From contig CAMZKY010000017.1 of the NCBI GenBank assembly GCA_947311455.1, forward strand, positions 1-5,375: a stretch of 5,375 nucleotides of DNA, written 5' to 3'. Source of the stretch: an uncultured Marinosulfonomonas sp. GTDB taxonomy: Bacteria; Pseudomonadota; Alphaproteobacteria; Rhodobacterales; Rhodobacteraceae. Positions 1 through 5,282 of the stretch are shown piece after piece. How positions within the stretch are numbered: the first letter of the stretch is position 1; every line of letters starts with the position of its first letter. The notes below the pieces were generated by a model, which was not told where the DNA came from, made no database searches, and worked only from the letters and a program-made list of their open reading frames with translations. A program made the translations under genes and the position numbers.

Positions 1-530
1 ACCCCTGCCCCGACAATCAAAACCTTGGCAGGCGGAACCTTGCCCGCTGCCGTTACTTGCCCTGTAAAGAAGCGGCCAAAATTGTTGCCCGCCTCGATCA
101 CAGCGCGATACCCGGCGATATTGGCCATCGACGACAGCGCATCCATTTTCTGGGCCCGCGAAATCCGGGGCACCATTTCCATGGCAATCACATTGGCTTT
201 TTTGCTTTTGGCAATTTCAAGCTGGGCTTCGTTTTCGATGGGCGAAAAGAACGAAATCAACAACTGACCTTTGGTCAGACGTTTGGCTTCCGTGTCATTG
301 GGGGCGCGCACTTTGGTGATCACGTCGCAAGCTTTCCACAAGGCTGCCGCACCGCGGATAACCTCGACACCGGCTTCTTTATAGGCGGCATCGGTAAAAC
401 CGGCAGCCTTGCCCGCGCCCGCTTCGATCGCGCACTCATAGCCCAGTTTTTGCAACTGAAGCGCGCTTTCCGGCGTCATCGCAACACGTGCTTCGCCTTC
501 AAATATTTCTTTTGGTGTTCCGATCTTCAA
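1..530 (-). CDS. pntA: NAD(P) transhydrogenase subunit alpha, N-terminal part (runs off the left edge)
   Basis: PntA carries the cytosolic NAD(H)-binding domain I of the proton-translocating transhydrogenase, which with PntB uses the proton gradient to drive hydride transfer from NADH to NADP+. About 176 residues are visible, against roughly 500 for a full PntA, so the rest of domain I and the membrane part lie outside the window. The protein begins MKIGTPKEIFEGEARVAMTP, the standard family opening. It contains RISRAQ near residues 122-127, DALSSMANIAGYRA from residue 130, then FGRFFTGQ, TAAGKVPPAKV, and it breaks off inside the Rossmann glycine motif (GAG, residues 174-176). The chosen start is a TTG at 530-528, because the frame has a TAG stop at 545-543 and no ATG or GTG between, and because a strong Shine-Dalgarno lies just upstream. 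pntB would be expected further left. The gene is divergent from the rhodanese gene. The family assignment is very secure; only the start codon is an inference. Confidence 0.96.
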   Translation of the reverse strand, partial: MKIGTPKEIFEGEARVAMTPESALQLQKLGYECAIEAGAGKAAGFTDAAYKEAGVEVIRGAAALWKACDVITKVRAPNDTEAKRLTKGQLLISFFSPIENEAQLEIAKSKKANVIAMEMVPRISRAQKMDALSSMANIAGYRAVIEAGNNFGRFFTGQVTAAGKVPPAKVLIVGAG

Positions 531-537
531 AACCCAA

Positions 538-544
538 TCCTCCT
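538..544 (-). promoter_or_regulatory. Ribosome binding site fixing the TTG start of pntA
   Basis: On the minus strand AGGAGGA (544 to 538) is a near-perfect Shine-Dalgarno, 7 bases before the TTG at 530-528. It overlaps the in-frame TAG at 545-543, so no longer N-terminus is possible. The strong site fits compensation for a weak initiation codon. Confidence 0.75.
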
Positions 545-631
545 ACTGTTCGCATTCCCCGCTTAGGTAACCCGAATGTGACCATTTGTCTGCGTATTTT
601 TATGCAAATCCCTGAATAAGTCCTTTTCAAA

Positions 632-653
632 ACATATTCAAGAGTCCATATGT
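632..653. repeat. Perfect 6-bp dyad in the pntA/rhodanese divergent spacer
   Basis: ACATAT (632-637) and ATATGT (648-653) form a perfect inverted repeat with a 10-base spacer, giving half-sites 16 bp apart centre to centre, about one and a half helical turns. It lies about 30 bp before the rhodanese ATG, in the only spacer from which both pntA and the rhodanese gene can be transcribed. An operator role is possible but unproven: the region is AT-rich, and short dyads arise there by chance. Confidence 0.25.
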
Positions 654-684
654 AATCCAAACATTTCATATTGGAGTAGACCAA

Positions 685-1203
685 ATGAACGACCAAACCA
701 CCAGCCCTAAATCAAATCCGACGCGGCGTCGTATTATCGCAGGCGGCATTGCTGTTGCCACGGCCGGTATTGGCGCAACGGTTTTTGCCCAAATGTCCAC
801 TGCAGGAGGAAAAGTAGTGATCTCACCAAAGGATGCGTATGACCGCGCCAAATCCGGCAATATTATCCTTGTCGATATTCGCACTCCCGGCGAATGGCAA
901 CAGACCGGCGTTCCAGAAGGTGCAATTGCGCTGAATATGCAATCGCCCGAATTTGTACAAACATTGGCAAAACTGCGCGAAAACAATCCCGATACCCCCA
1001 TCGCCCTGTCTTGTCGCACCGGGAGCCGTTCAAACTACGCGGTCACCGCCTTAACACAACAGGGCTTCCCACTGCTGGTTGATGCCCACGAAGGCATCGC
1101 AGGCGGCCCTGCAGGCCCAGGCTGGCTGGCCGCAGGCCTACCAGTTTACCCTGGAACCCCTGAAGAAATCAAAAAGCGCATTAACGCCGCCTTGGCAAAA
1201 TAG
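685..1203 (+). CDS. Exported rhodanese-like domain protein with twin-arginine-type leader
   Basis: This 172-residue protein has a single rhodanese domain, a fold that carries sulfane sulfur as a persulfide on the active-site cysteine. The N-terminus has T-R-R-R-I-I at residues 13-18 followed by a hydrophobic Ala/Gly-rich stretch to about residue 35 (VFA before Gln36). This looks like a Tat-type signal, so the domain should sit in the periplasm or be anchored facing it. The rhodanese signatures are VDIRTPGEW (63-71), the active-site loop CRTGSRS with Cys110 as the predicted persulfide residue, and a glycine-rich C-terminal segment with GW (146-147). The start at 685 is supported by TTGGAG 8 bases upstream. 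The gene stands alone, divergent from pntA, and is followed by an intrinsic terminator. The physiological sulfur donor and acceptor cannot be read from the sequence, and a structural or redox role is also possible. The fold is secure; Tat export is likely but unproven. Confidence 0.9.
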   Translation: MNDQTTSPKSNPTRRRIIAGGIAVATAGIGATVFAQMSTAGGKVVISPKDAYDRAKSGNIILVDIRTPGEWQQTGVPEGAIALNMQSPEFVQTLAKLRENNPDTPIALSCRTGSRSNYAVTALTQQGFPLLVDAHEGIAGGPAGPGWLAAGLPVYPGTPEEIKKRINAALAK

Positions 1204-1244
1204 GCGTTTCTTCTTGTGATAAATACCTGCGCCGTAGGCAAATC

Positions 1245-1257
1245 GGGCCAAAGGCCC
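1245..1257. repeat. Small inverted repeat upstream of the terminator
   Basis: GGGCC (1245-1249), loop AAA and GGCCC (1253-1257) make a 5-bp GC-only hairpin in the 3' untranslated region of the rhodanese gene. It has no T-run of its own and precedes the true terminator hairpin by 9 bases. It may protect the 3' end of the message or be incidental. Confidence 0.35.
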
Positions 1258-1266
1258 TCATAGAGC

Positions 1267-1295
1267 AACCCGCCACTTGGCGGGTTACCTTTTTT
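1267..1295 (+). terminator. Intrinsic terminator of the rhodanese gene
   Basis: AACCCGCC (1267-1274) pairs perfectly with GGCGGGTT (1279-1286) around the tetraloop ACTT, followed after ACC by six T residues (1290-1295). The T-run is on the plus strand, so it terminates transcription from the rhodanese gene. There is no T-run on the other side for the convergent methyltransferase gene. Confidence 0.85.
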
Positions 1296-1316
1296 CTAGC
1301 GGCGTTTCCTAGCGGC
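1296..1316. repeat. 8-bp direct repeat CTAGCGGC after the terminator
   Basis: CTAGCGGC occurs at 1296-1303 and again at 1309-1316, a 13-base period, in the short gap between the terminator and the stop of the convergent methyltransferase gene. No function is apparent. Confidence 0.3.
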
Positions 1317-1322
1317 ACATTT

Positions 1323-1784
1323 TCACAACCATCGCCGGACCTTATTTTCATAAGACGCATATTGCGCGCGGTAGGTGCGGCGCAGGTGTTTTTCTTCGCC
1401 CATGATAAACCGCTTTTCAATGATCCAGACAAAAATCGGCACCAGCGGCAACGACAAAACCGCATCCCAGTATAGGATCATCCCCAGCAGCACCATCGCG
1501 TCGCCCACATAAATCGGGTTACGAGTGCGTTTGAAAATGCCGGATTGAATAAAACTGCTGCTTTCACGGCGCGGCACGAATGTGGTTTTGTGCTTTTGGA
1601 ACTCCATCACCGCCAACAGCATCAACAGCAATCCGCCGCCCACCAGCAGCCCGCCAACCATGCTGGCCCATCCTCCGCCAAAATCCAGCCCCAGCGAAAA
1701 AGCGCGCGCCTGATACCAGGAAATGGCCAGAAACGCCGCCAACCATACGGGCGGAAATTCGATATAGCGTTTGATAAAATTCAT
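1323..1784 (-). CDS. Membrane methyltransferase, isoprenylcysteine carboxyl methyltransferase/PEMT-like family
   Basis: This 153-residue integral membrane protein resembles the bacterial branch of the isoprenylcysteine carboxyl methyltransferase and phospholipid methyltransferase superfamily, which use S-adenosylmethionine inside the membrane. Hydrophobic segments lie at about 12-28, 40-60 and 93-123 (probably two helices). The family signature follows: RTRNPIYVG (86-94), then E130-E131 with KHLRRTYRAQYASY and a basic end KVRRWL. In the family the R-(N/H)-P, the glutamate and the Y..Y stretch contribute to cofactor and substrate binding. Length is normal for the bacterial short forms. The ATG at 1784-1782 is preceded by GAGG with workable spacing. 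It is transcribed alone, convergent with the rhodanese gene and divergent from the broken DUF523 gene. Bacteria of this kind lack prenylated CaaX proteins as usual substrates, so the true substrate is unknown and may be a lipid or small molecule. The family is secure; the specific function is not. Confidence 0.85.
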   Translation of the reverse strand: MNFIKRYIEFPPVWLAAFLAISWYQARAFSLGLDFGGGWASMVGGLLVGGGLLLMLLAVMEFQKHKTTFVPRRESSSFIQSGIFKRTRNPIYVGDAMVLLGMILYWDAVLSLPLVPIFVWIIEKRFIMGEEKHLRRTYRAQYASYENKVRRWL

Positions 1785-1882
1785 TGTCTAGCCTCGCGGT
1801 TCATCTGCTGTTTGATCACAGATAAACCCGAAACACGCAATTACAATCTTGCGCGTCATTTTGTGGCGGGTCATGGTGTGAT

Positions 1883-2231
1883 ATGGAACAAATTCTGGTC
1901 AGCTCCTGCCTGCTGGGACAAAACCGCGGATCAGGTGCTGAACGGGCAGGCCAAAGTTTTGGACATCCACGGCACCGACGTCACCCCCGCATTTACCGCA
2001 GGCGCCTATGGCGCGTTGACCATGGCGCAAAAACACCACTGCAAACACGCGATCCTGACAGAAAACAGCCCCTCCTGCGGGCGCAATTTCACCTATTCGG
2101 GGCGCTTTGATGGCACATTGATCAAGGGCATGGGCCTGGCCGCAGCTCTTTTGTTGCAAAACGGCATTCAGGTCTGGCCCTCCAACCATTGGACCGCCTT
2201 GGATGAACTTCTAAAAGGACATCGACAATAA
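1883..2231 (+). pseudogene. DUF523 family gene, disrupted by internal deletion with frame change
   Basis: Two pieces of one DUF523 protein lie in different frames. The first frame starts at 1883 with MEQILVSSCLLGQ, the conserved DUF523 N-terminus with its cysteine in S-C-L-L-G. It then turns into Arg/Pro-rich nonsense and stops at 2110. The second piece is one frame forward (+1) from about 1923: TADQVLNGQAKVLDIHGTDV leads into TPAFTAGAYGAL, the TENSPSCG cysteine motif and GMGLAAALLLQNGIQVW, ending at the TAA 2229-2231. Family members run about 150-165 residues. Here about 13 plus 102 residues remain, and the middle with the conserved CPE and PR-PAE region is absent. This indicates a deletion of some 45-50 codons that was not a multiple of three, with the junction near 1921-1923. 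The function of DUF523 is not established. The C-terminal part could in principle still be translated, but there is no good start for it. A sequencing or assembly error could explain a frameshift, but would have to remove well over 100 bases here. Confidence 0.8.
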
Positions 2232-2287
2232 TCGTGCGGGCACCTCCAAGCCATCAAAATTCGATGCAAACGGTGTTTTATCGCCAC

Positions 2288-2863
2288 TTACAATTTTTCT
2301 GCAAGCGCCCAAATCTCTTGTTGCTTTATCGTTTTGTACCATTTTTCAAATTTCGCACGGTTTTGTTCGCTCTGATGCACTGTTTCCAATGGTTTGCGCG
2401 GATCAAGACTAAGGGAATACGCCATTCCTTCGATGAACCATTCCGGTTTTTGATACCGAGCCAATTGCCCGAGACGTTCATTCTGCAAGTGATGAATCAG
2501 CTCATGTCTAAGAATATAATCCTGCCAACCCTCGGGTTTAATGACGATACTGTGCGTTCCAATGGTGTAGCCGCGAACGCCAACCAGTCCAAAATATTCC
2601 GAACACTCTGTGTGGGCGCAAAAGATGACATTGGGTTGGCCATCTATTGATCCTATGTTTTCGTTTACGAATGTAAACGCATTTTGGAGAAGTGCTCTTG
2701 CAACCTCTACTTTGCTTTGATCATCAATATATAAGCCATCTTCCACAAAATAAACTGGTGCGATTGATGGAAGAAGAACGCGTACAGGCTTTTGAAAAAA
2801 CCATAGAGCCCCCATAGCAATGAACAACAAACATACAAAACCTAGCAGTATTTGTTTCTTCAT
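2288..2863 (-). CDS. Putative membrane-anchored zinc metallopeptidase (gluzincin-like, peptidase MA type)
   Basis: This 191-residue protein has one N-terminal hydrophobic segment (about 5-23, after MKKQ) that would act as an uncleaved anchor or signal peptide, placing the rest outside the cytoplasmic membrane. The key motif is HELIH at 120-124 (zinc ligands His120 and His124, catalytic Glu121), followed by EWFIEGMAYS (141-150). Glu145 in the W-F-x-E-G-x-A context is the expected third zinc ligand, as in gluzincin peptidases of clan MA. No other domain is visible and the substrate is unknown. The start ATG (2863-2861) has GAGGG six bases upstream. The gene begins 18 bp after the stop of the transglycosylase lipoprotein gene and is probably co-transcribed with it. 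Base composition is unusual: 2701-2760 holds 21 G+C of 60, against 36 of 60 at 4981-5040 in gatB, which suggests more recent acquisition. The metallopeptidase call rests on motif and context only. Confidence 0.72.
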   Translation of the reverse strand: MKKQILLGFVCLLFIAMGALWFFQKPVRVLLPSIAPVYFVEDGLYIDDQSKVEVARALLQNAFTFVNENIGSIDGQPNVIFCAHTECSEYFGLVGVRGYTIGTHSIVIKPEGWQDYILRHELIHHLQNERLGQLARYQKPEWFIEGMAYSLSLDPRKPLETVHQSEQNRAKFEKWYKTIKQQEIWALAEKL

Positions 2864-2881
2864 AAGTTTCCCTCTATCTGG

Positions 2882-3460
2882 TTATTTCACACAATAACTC
2901 TGCTGCGAAATCCAACCCAGCATATCGGCCTTTTTACGGGCAGAATGAAACGGCCCCCAATCGGCGGCAATGCCCTTGCCCCCGGCCGAAACCACGCCAT
3001 CGCGCACCACTGTGTGGGTCATGATCCGGATCGCGCAAGACATATTTGCCGCGCCGTCTTTTAGCGCTGCGCCGGTTTTTGCCGCACAATTATAACCCCG
3101 CGCCGTGCTGGGCAGGATCTGCACCAGACCATACCATTTGCCACCGCCCCCCACCGCGCGCGGGTTATAGGTGCTTTCGTGTTGTGCAAGGGTCGAAAGC
3201 ATCCCCGCCCAAAACGCGGCGCGCTGATCGGGGCCGTTATCGGGATAGGCCGGGCACCACGCAGCACTGTCTTTGGGCACCACATCAAGTAAAGCCGCAC
3301 CATGACTGAACAAGGCAGCAAAGGCGGCGTCTGTCCAGGCTTGTGATCCGGCAATATGATCCCATCGCATGGCGGGTTTGGTGACCTCGGGTTCTTTGGC
3401 AGCCAATCCACATGCAGATAATAACAGAGCAACGGCCAAAGGGGCTAAAATCAAACGCAT
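2882..3460 (-). CDS. Lipoprotein with SLT-type lytic transglycosylase domain
   Basis: This 192-residue protein begins with a lipoprotein signal: a hydrophobic core and the lipobox L-S-A-C with Cys17 as the lipidated residue, so it should be tethered to a membrane in the periplasm. The SLT fold is recognisable from LAQHESTYNPRAVG (91-104), where Glu95 is the predicted catalytic acid, then GKWYGLVQILPSTARGY (107-123) with the G-L-V-Q-I motif. It would cleave peptidoglycan between N-acetylmuramic acid and N-acetylglucosamine, leaving a 1,6-anhydro end. Besides Cys17 there are four cysteines (69, 124, 142, 190), enough for two disulfides in the oxidising periplasm. The WGPFHS segment near 168-173 and the Cys near the C-terminus bracket the domain. 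The protein is shorter than the classical Slt70 or MltC enzymes and has no added wall-binding domain. TGAGGA lies about 9 bases before the ATG at 3460-3458. It is the first gene of a likely two-gene unit with the metallopeptidase. Family assignment is good; enzymatic activity is inferred. Confidence 0.85.
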   Translation of the reverse strand: MRLILAPLAVALLLSACGLAAKEPEVTKPAMRWDHIAGSQAWTDAAFAALFSHGAALLDVVPKDSAAWCPAYPDNGPDQRAAFWAGMLSTLAQHESTYNPRAVGGGGKWYGLVQILPSTARGYNCAAKTGAALKDGAANMSCAIRIMTHTVVRDGVVSAGGKGIAADWGPFHSARKKADMLGWISQQSYCVK

Positions 3461-3489
3461 AAAATAATTTCCTCAAATTCAATCCAGCT

Positions 3490-3518
3490 TTTCTATCGAA
3501 AAACCATCTTTGCAGCAA
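3490..3518 (-). promoter_or_regulatory. Candidate sigma70-type promoter for the transglycosylase-metallopeptidase pair
   Basis: Reading the minus strand, TTGCTG (3518-3513) and TAGAAA (3495-3490) are separated by 17 bases. They match the -35 and -10 consensus at 3 and 4 of 6 positions. The -10 lies about 30 bases before the lipoprotein ATG, a sensible leader length. This is a weak pattern match and not firm evidence. Confidence 0.3.
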
Positions 3519-3598
3519 GCCCGTGCACATCTGATGCTTGCCCCTTTGCCCAACCTGATTTAACAAGGCCCCAACAACCCCCAGACGGAAGACGCAGC

Positions 3599-5125
3599 AT
3601 GCTTGACACCACCTATACCGCCCCCGCCCCGAAAATCATCGCAGGGGCCAAACATGATTGGGAACTTGTGATCGGACTTGAGGTTCATGCGCAGGTGTCT
3701 AGCAAGGCCAAACTGTTTTCCGGCGCCTCCACCAAATTCGGCAATGAGCCAAATTCAAACGTGGCTTTTGTGGATGCGGCAATGCCCGGGATGTTGCCGG
3801 TGATCAATGAATATTGCGTGGAACAGGCGGTGCGCACCGGTCTTGGCCTAAAGGCCGATATCAACCTTTATTCCGCCTTTGATCGCAAGAATTATTTCTA
3901 TCCCGACCTGCCGCAAGGCTACCAAATTTCACAACTTTATCACCCGATTGTCGGCGAGGGCGAGATCCTTGTCGAGATGGGCGAAGGCATCGCGCGTGTG
4001 GTGCGGGTCGAGCGGATTCACCTTGAACAGGACGCCGGAAAATCCATCCATGACATGGATCCCAATATGTCCTTTGTTGATCTGAATCGTACCGGTGTGG
4101 CCCTGATGGAAATCGTCTCGCGTCCTGACATTCGTGGGCCAGAGGAGGCAGCGGCTTATGTCACCAAACTGCGCCAAATTTTGCGCTACCTTGGAACTTG
4201 TGACGGCAACATGCAAAACGGCAATCTGCGTGCCGATGTAAACGTTTCCGTATGCCGCGCGGGGCAATATGAAAAATATATGGAAACGCAGGATTTTGAT
4301 CATTTAGGCACCCGTTGCGAGATCAAGAATATGAACTCCATGCGCTTTATGCAGGCCGCAATTGATTTTGAGGCGCGGCGTCAGATCGCCATCCTTGAGG
4401 ACGGCGGCGAAGTGCATCAGGAAACCCGTTTGTATGACCCTGACAAAAACGAAACCCGCTCTATGCGCAGCAAGGAAGAAGCACATGATTACCGCTATTT
4501 CCCTTGCCCCGATTTGTTGCCGCTGGAAATAGAACAGGCGTGGGTTGATGACATTGCCGCCAGCCTGCCCGAACTGCCGGACGACAAAAAATCACGATTT
4601 ATCAATGACTTCGACATGTCGGATTATGATGCTAGCGTGCTCACCGCAGATGTGGCCACCGCCCATTATTTTGAGGAAGTAATTGAAGCTTCTGAGCCCG
4701 ATACCATCTCAGGAAAAATGGCGGCAAATTGGATTGTGAACGTATTGTTCAGTTACCTTAAGAAAGACAATCTTTCAATCACCGATTGCCCTGTCACGCC
4801 GAATCAACTGGCAAGCCAAATTCAGCTCGAATTGTCTGGTGAAATCAATGGAAAAATCGCCAAAGACCTTTTTGAAATTGTCTATACCGAAGGCGGCGAC
4901 CCCGCCGAGATCGTCGAAAATCGCGGCATGAAACAAGTCACCGATACCGGCGCAATCGAGGCCGCGGTTGACGAAATCATGGCCGCCAATCCGGCGCAGG
5001 TTGAAAAGGCCAAACAGAACCCGAAACTGGCCGGATGGTTCGTGGGCCAAGTGATGAAAGCCACCGGCGGCAAGGCCAACCCCAAGGCGGTCAACCAGAT
5101 CATCGCGGCTAAATTAAAAGGGTAG
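3599..5125 (+). CDS. gatB: Aspartyl/glutamyl-tRNA(Asn/Gln) amidotransferase subunit B
   Basis: GatB is the tRNA-binding and activating subunit of the GatCAB complex. In the cytoplasm it phosphorylates the misacylated Glu-tRNA(Gln) (or Asp-tRNA(Asn)) with ATP, and ammonia delivered from GatA then converts it to the amide. The 508 residues are the normal full length. Visible hallmarks are GLEVHAQ (26-32), FDRKNYFYPDLP followed by QGYQISQ (94-112), HLEQDAGK (141-148) and DLNRTGVALMEIVSRPD (161-177). The C-terminal helical YqeY-like tail, with GWFVGQVMKATGGKANPKAV, binds tRNA. The ATG at 3599 has GGAAG (3587-3591) as a Shine-Dalgarno 7 bases upstream. An N-terminal extension of about 20 residues precedes the conserved core, as is common in alphaproteobacteria. 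gatA and gatC are not adjacent, also usual in this group. A transamidation route to Gln-tRNA is therefore expected in this organism. No defects are seen. Confidence 0.98.
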   Translation: MLDTTYTAPAPKIIAGAKHDWELVIGLEVHAQVSSKAKLFSGASTKFGNEPNSNVAFVDAAMPGMLPVINEYCVEQAVRTGLGLKADINLYSAFDRKNYFYPDLPQGYQISQLYHPIVGEGEILVEMGEGIARVVRVERIHLEQDAGKSIHDMDPNMSFVDLNRTGVALMEIVSRPDIRGPEEAAAYVTKLRQILRYLGTCDGNMQNGNLRADVNVSVCRAGQYEKYMETQDFDHLGTRCEIKNMNSMRFMQAAIDFEARRQIAILEDGGEVHQETRLYDPDKNETRSMRSKEEAHDYRYFPCPDLLPLEIEQAWVDDIAASLPELPDDKKSRFINDFDMSDYDASVLTADVATAHYFEEVIEASEPDTISGKMAANWIVNVLFSYLKKDNLSITDCPVTPNQLASQIQLELSGEINGKIAKDLFEIVYTEGGDPAEIVENRGMKQVTDTGAIEAAVDEIMAANPAQVEKAKQNPKLAGWFVGQVMKATGGKANPKAVNQIIAAKLKG

Positions 5126-5133
5126 GATCGGTG

Positions 5134-5145
5134 GCCCGAACGGGC
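5134..5145. repeat. Short GC inverted repeat just after gatB
   Basis: GCCCG (5134-5138) and CGGGC (5141-5145) are a perfect inverted repeat with two bases between. It can fold as a 4-bp stem with a GAAC loop and begins 8 bases after the gatB stop codon. It forms the left edge of the GC-rich hairpin cluster. Confidence 0.4.
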
Positions 5146-5156
5146 GTGCAAACCAC

Positions 5157-5195
5157 GGGGGCAAGCCCCGCCAACGCGGCGGGGTAAACCCCGCC
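5157..5195. repeat. Alternating GC-rich arms forming mutually exclusive hairpins; possible gatB terminator
   Basis: Four arms alternate: GGGGG (5157-5161), CCCCGCC (5166-5172), GGCGGGG (5178-5184) and CCCCGCC (5189-5195). The third arm pairs perfectly over 7 bp either with the second (loop AACGC) or with the fourth (loop TAAA), and the first can pair with the second over four or five bp. Only a short T-run (ATTTT, 5205-5209) follows, so it is a weak intrinsic terminator at best. The position between gatB and a possible convergent gene fits a two-way transcription block or a dispersed intergenic repeat of the kind common in Rhodobacteraceae spacers. Confidence 0.6.
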
Positions 5196-5282
5196 CTACG
5201 GCGCATTTTAGCGATGTGTAAAGCCTGTGTATTTGATATGTATTACGTGCGCATGATTCTGTGCATGCAGAAAATTTGTCGA

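Noticed and set aside
57..566. Plus-strand open frame opposite pntA
   Set aside because: Its product is low-quality and Phe/His-rich, while the minus strand is unmistakably PntA. It is an antisense shadow.
1812..1847. TTGATC and TACAAT as a promoter for the DUF523 remnant
   Set aside because: The spacer is 24 bases, far too long for a sigma70-type promoter. The TTGAT half also lacks a matching FNR-type partner.
1545..1882. Long plus-strand open frame running from within the methyltransferase gene into the DUF523 remnant
   Set aside because: Up to about 1920 the translation is Gln/His/Arg-rich antisense of a clear membrane methyltransferase. Only the part from about 1923 is genuine DUF523 sequence.
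1883..2110. Programmed +1 frameshifting as the explanation for the two DUF523 frames
   Set aside because: The change of frame coincides with loss of the conserved middle of the protein, and there is no convincing slippery site with a stimulatory structure at ACAAAACC. Deletion is the simpler reading.
3538..3566. TTGCCC and TAACAA with 17-base spacing as a gatB promoter
   Set aside because: Only 4 and 3 of 6 consensus matches in a sequence with several equally poor options, so it is not distinguishable from chance.
5262..5269. TGCATGCA palindrome with nearby GCGCATG
   Set aside because: A single 8-bp palindrome in a non-coding spacer, with no paired site or known context.
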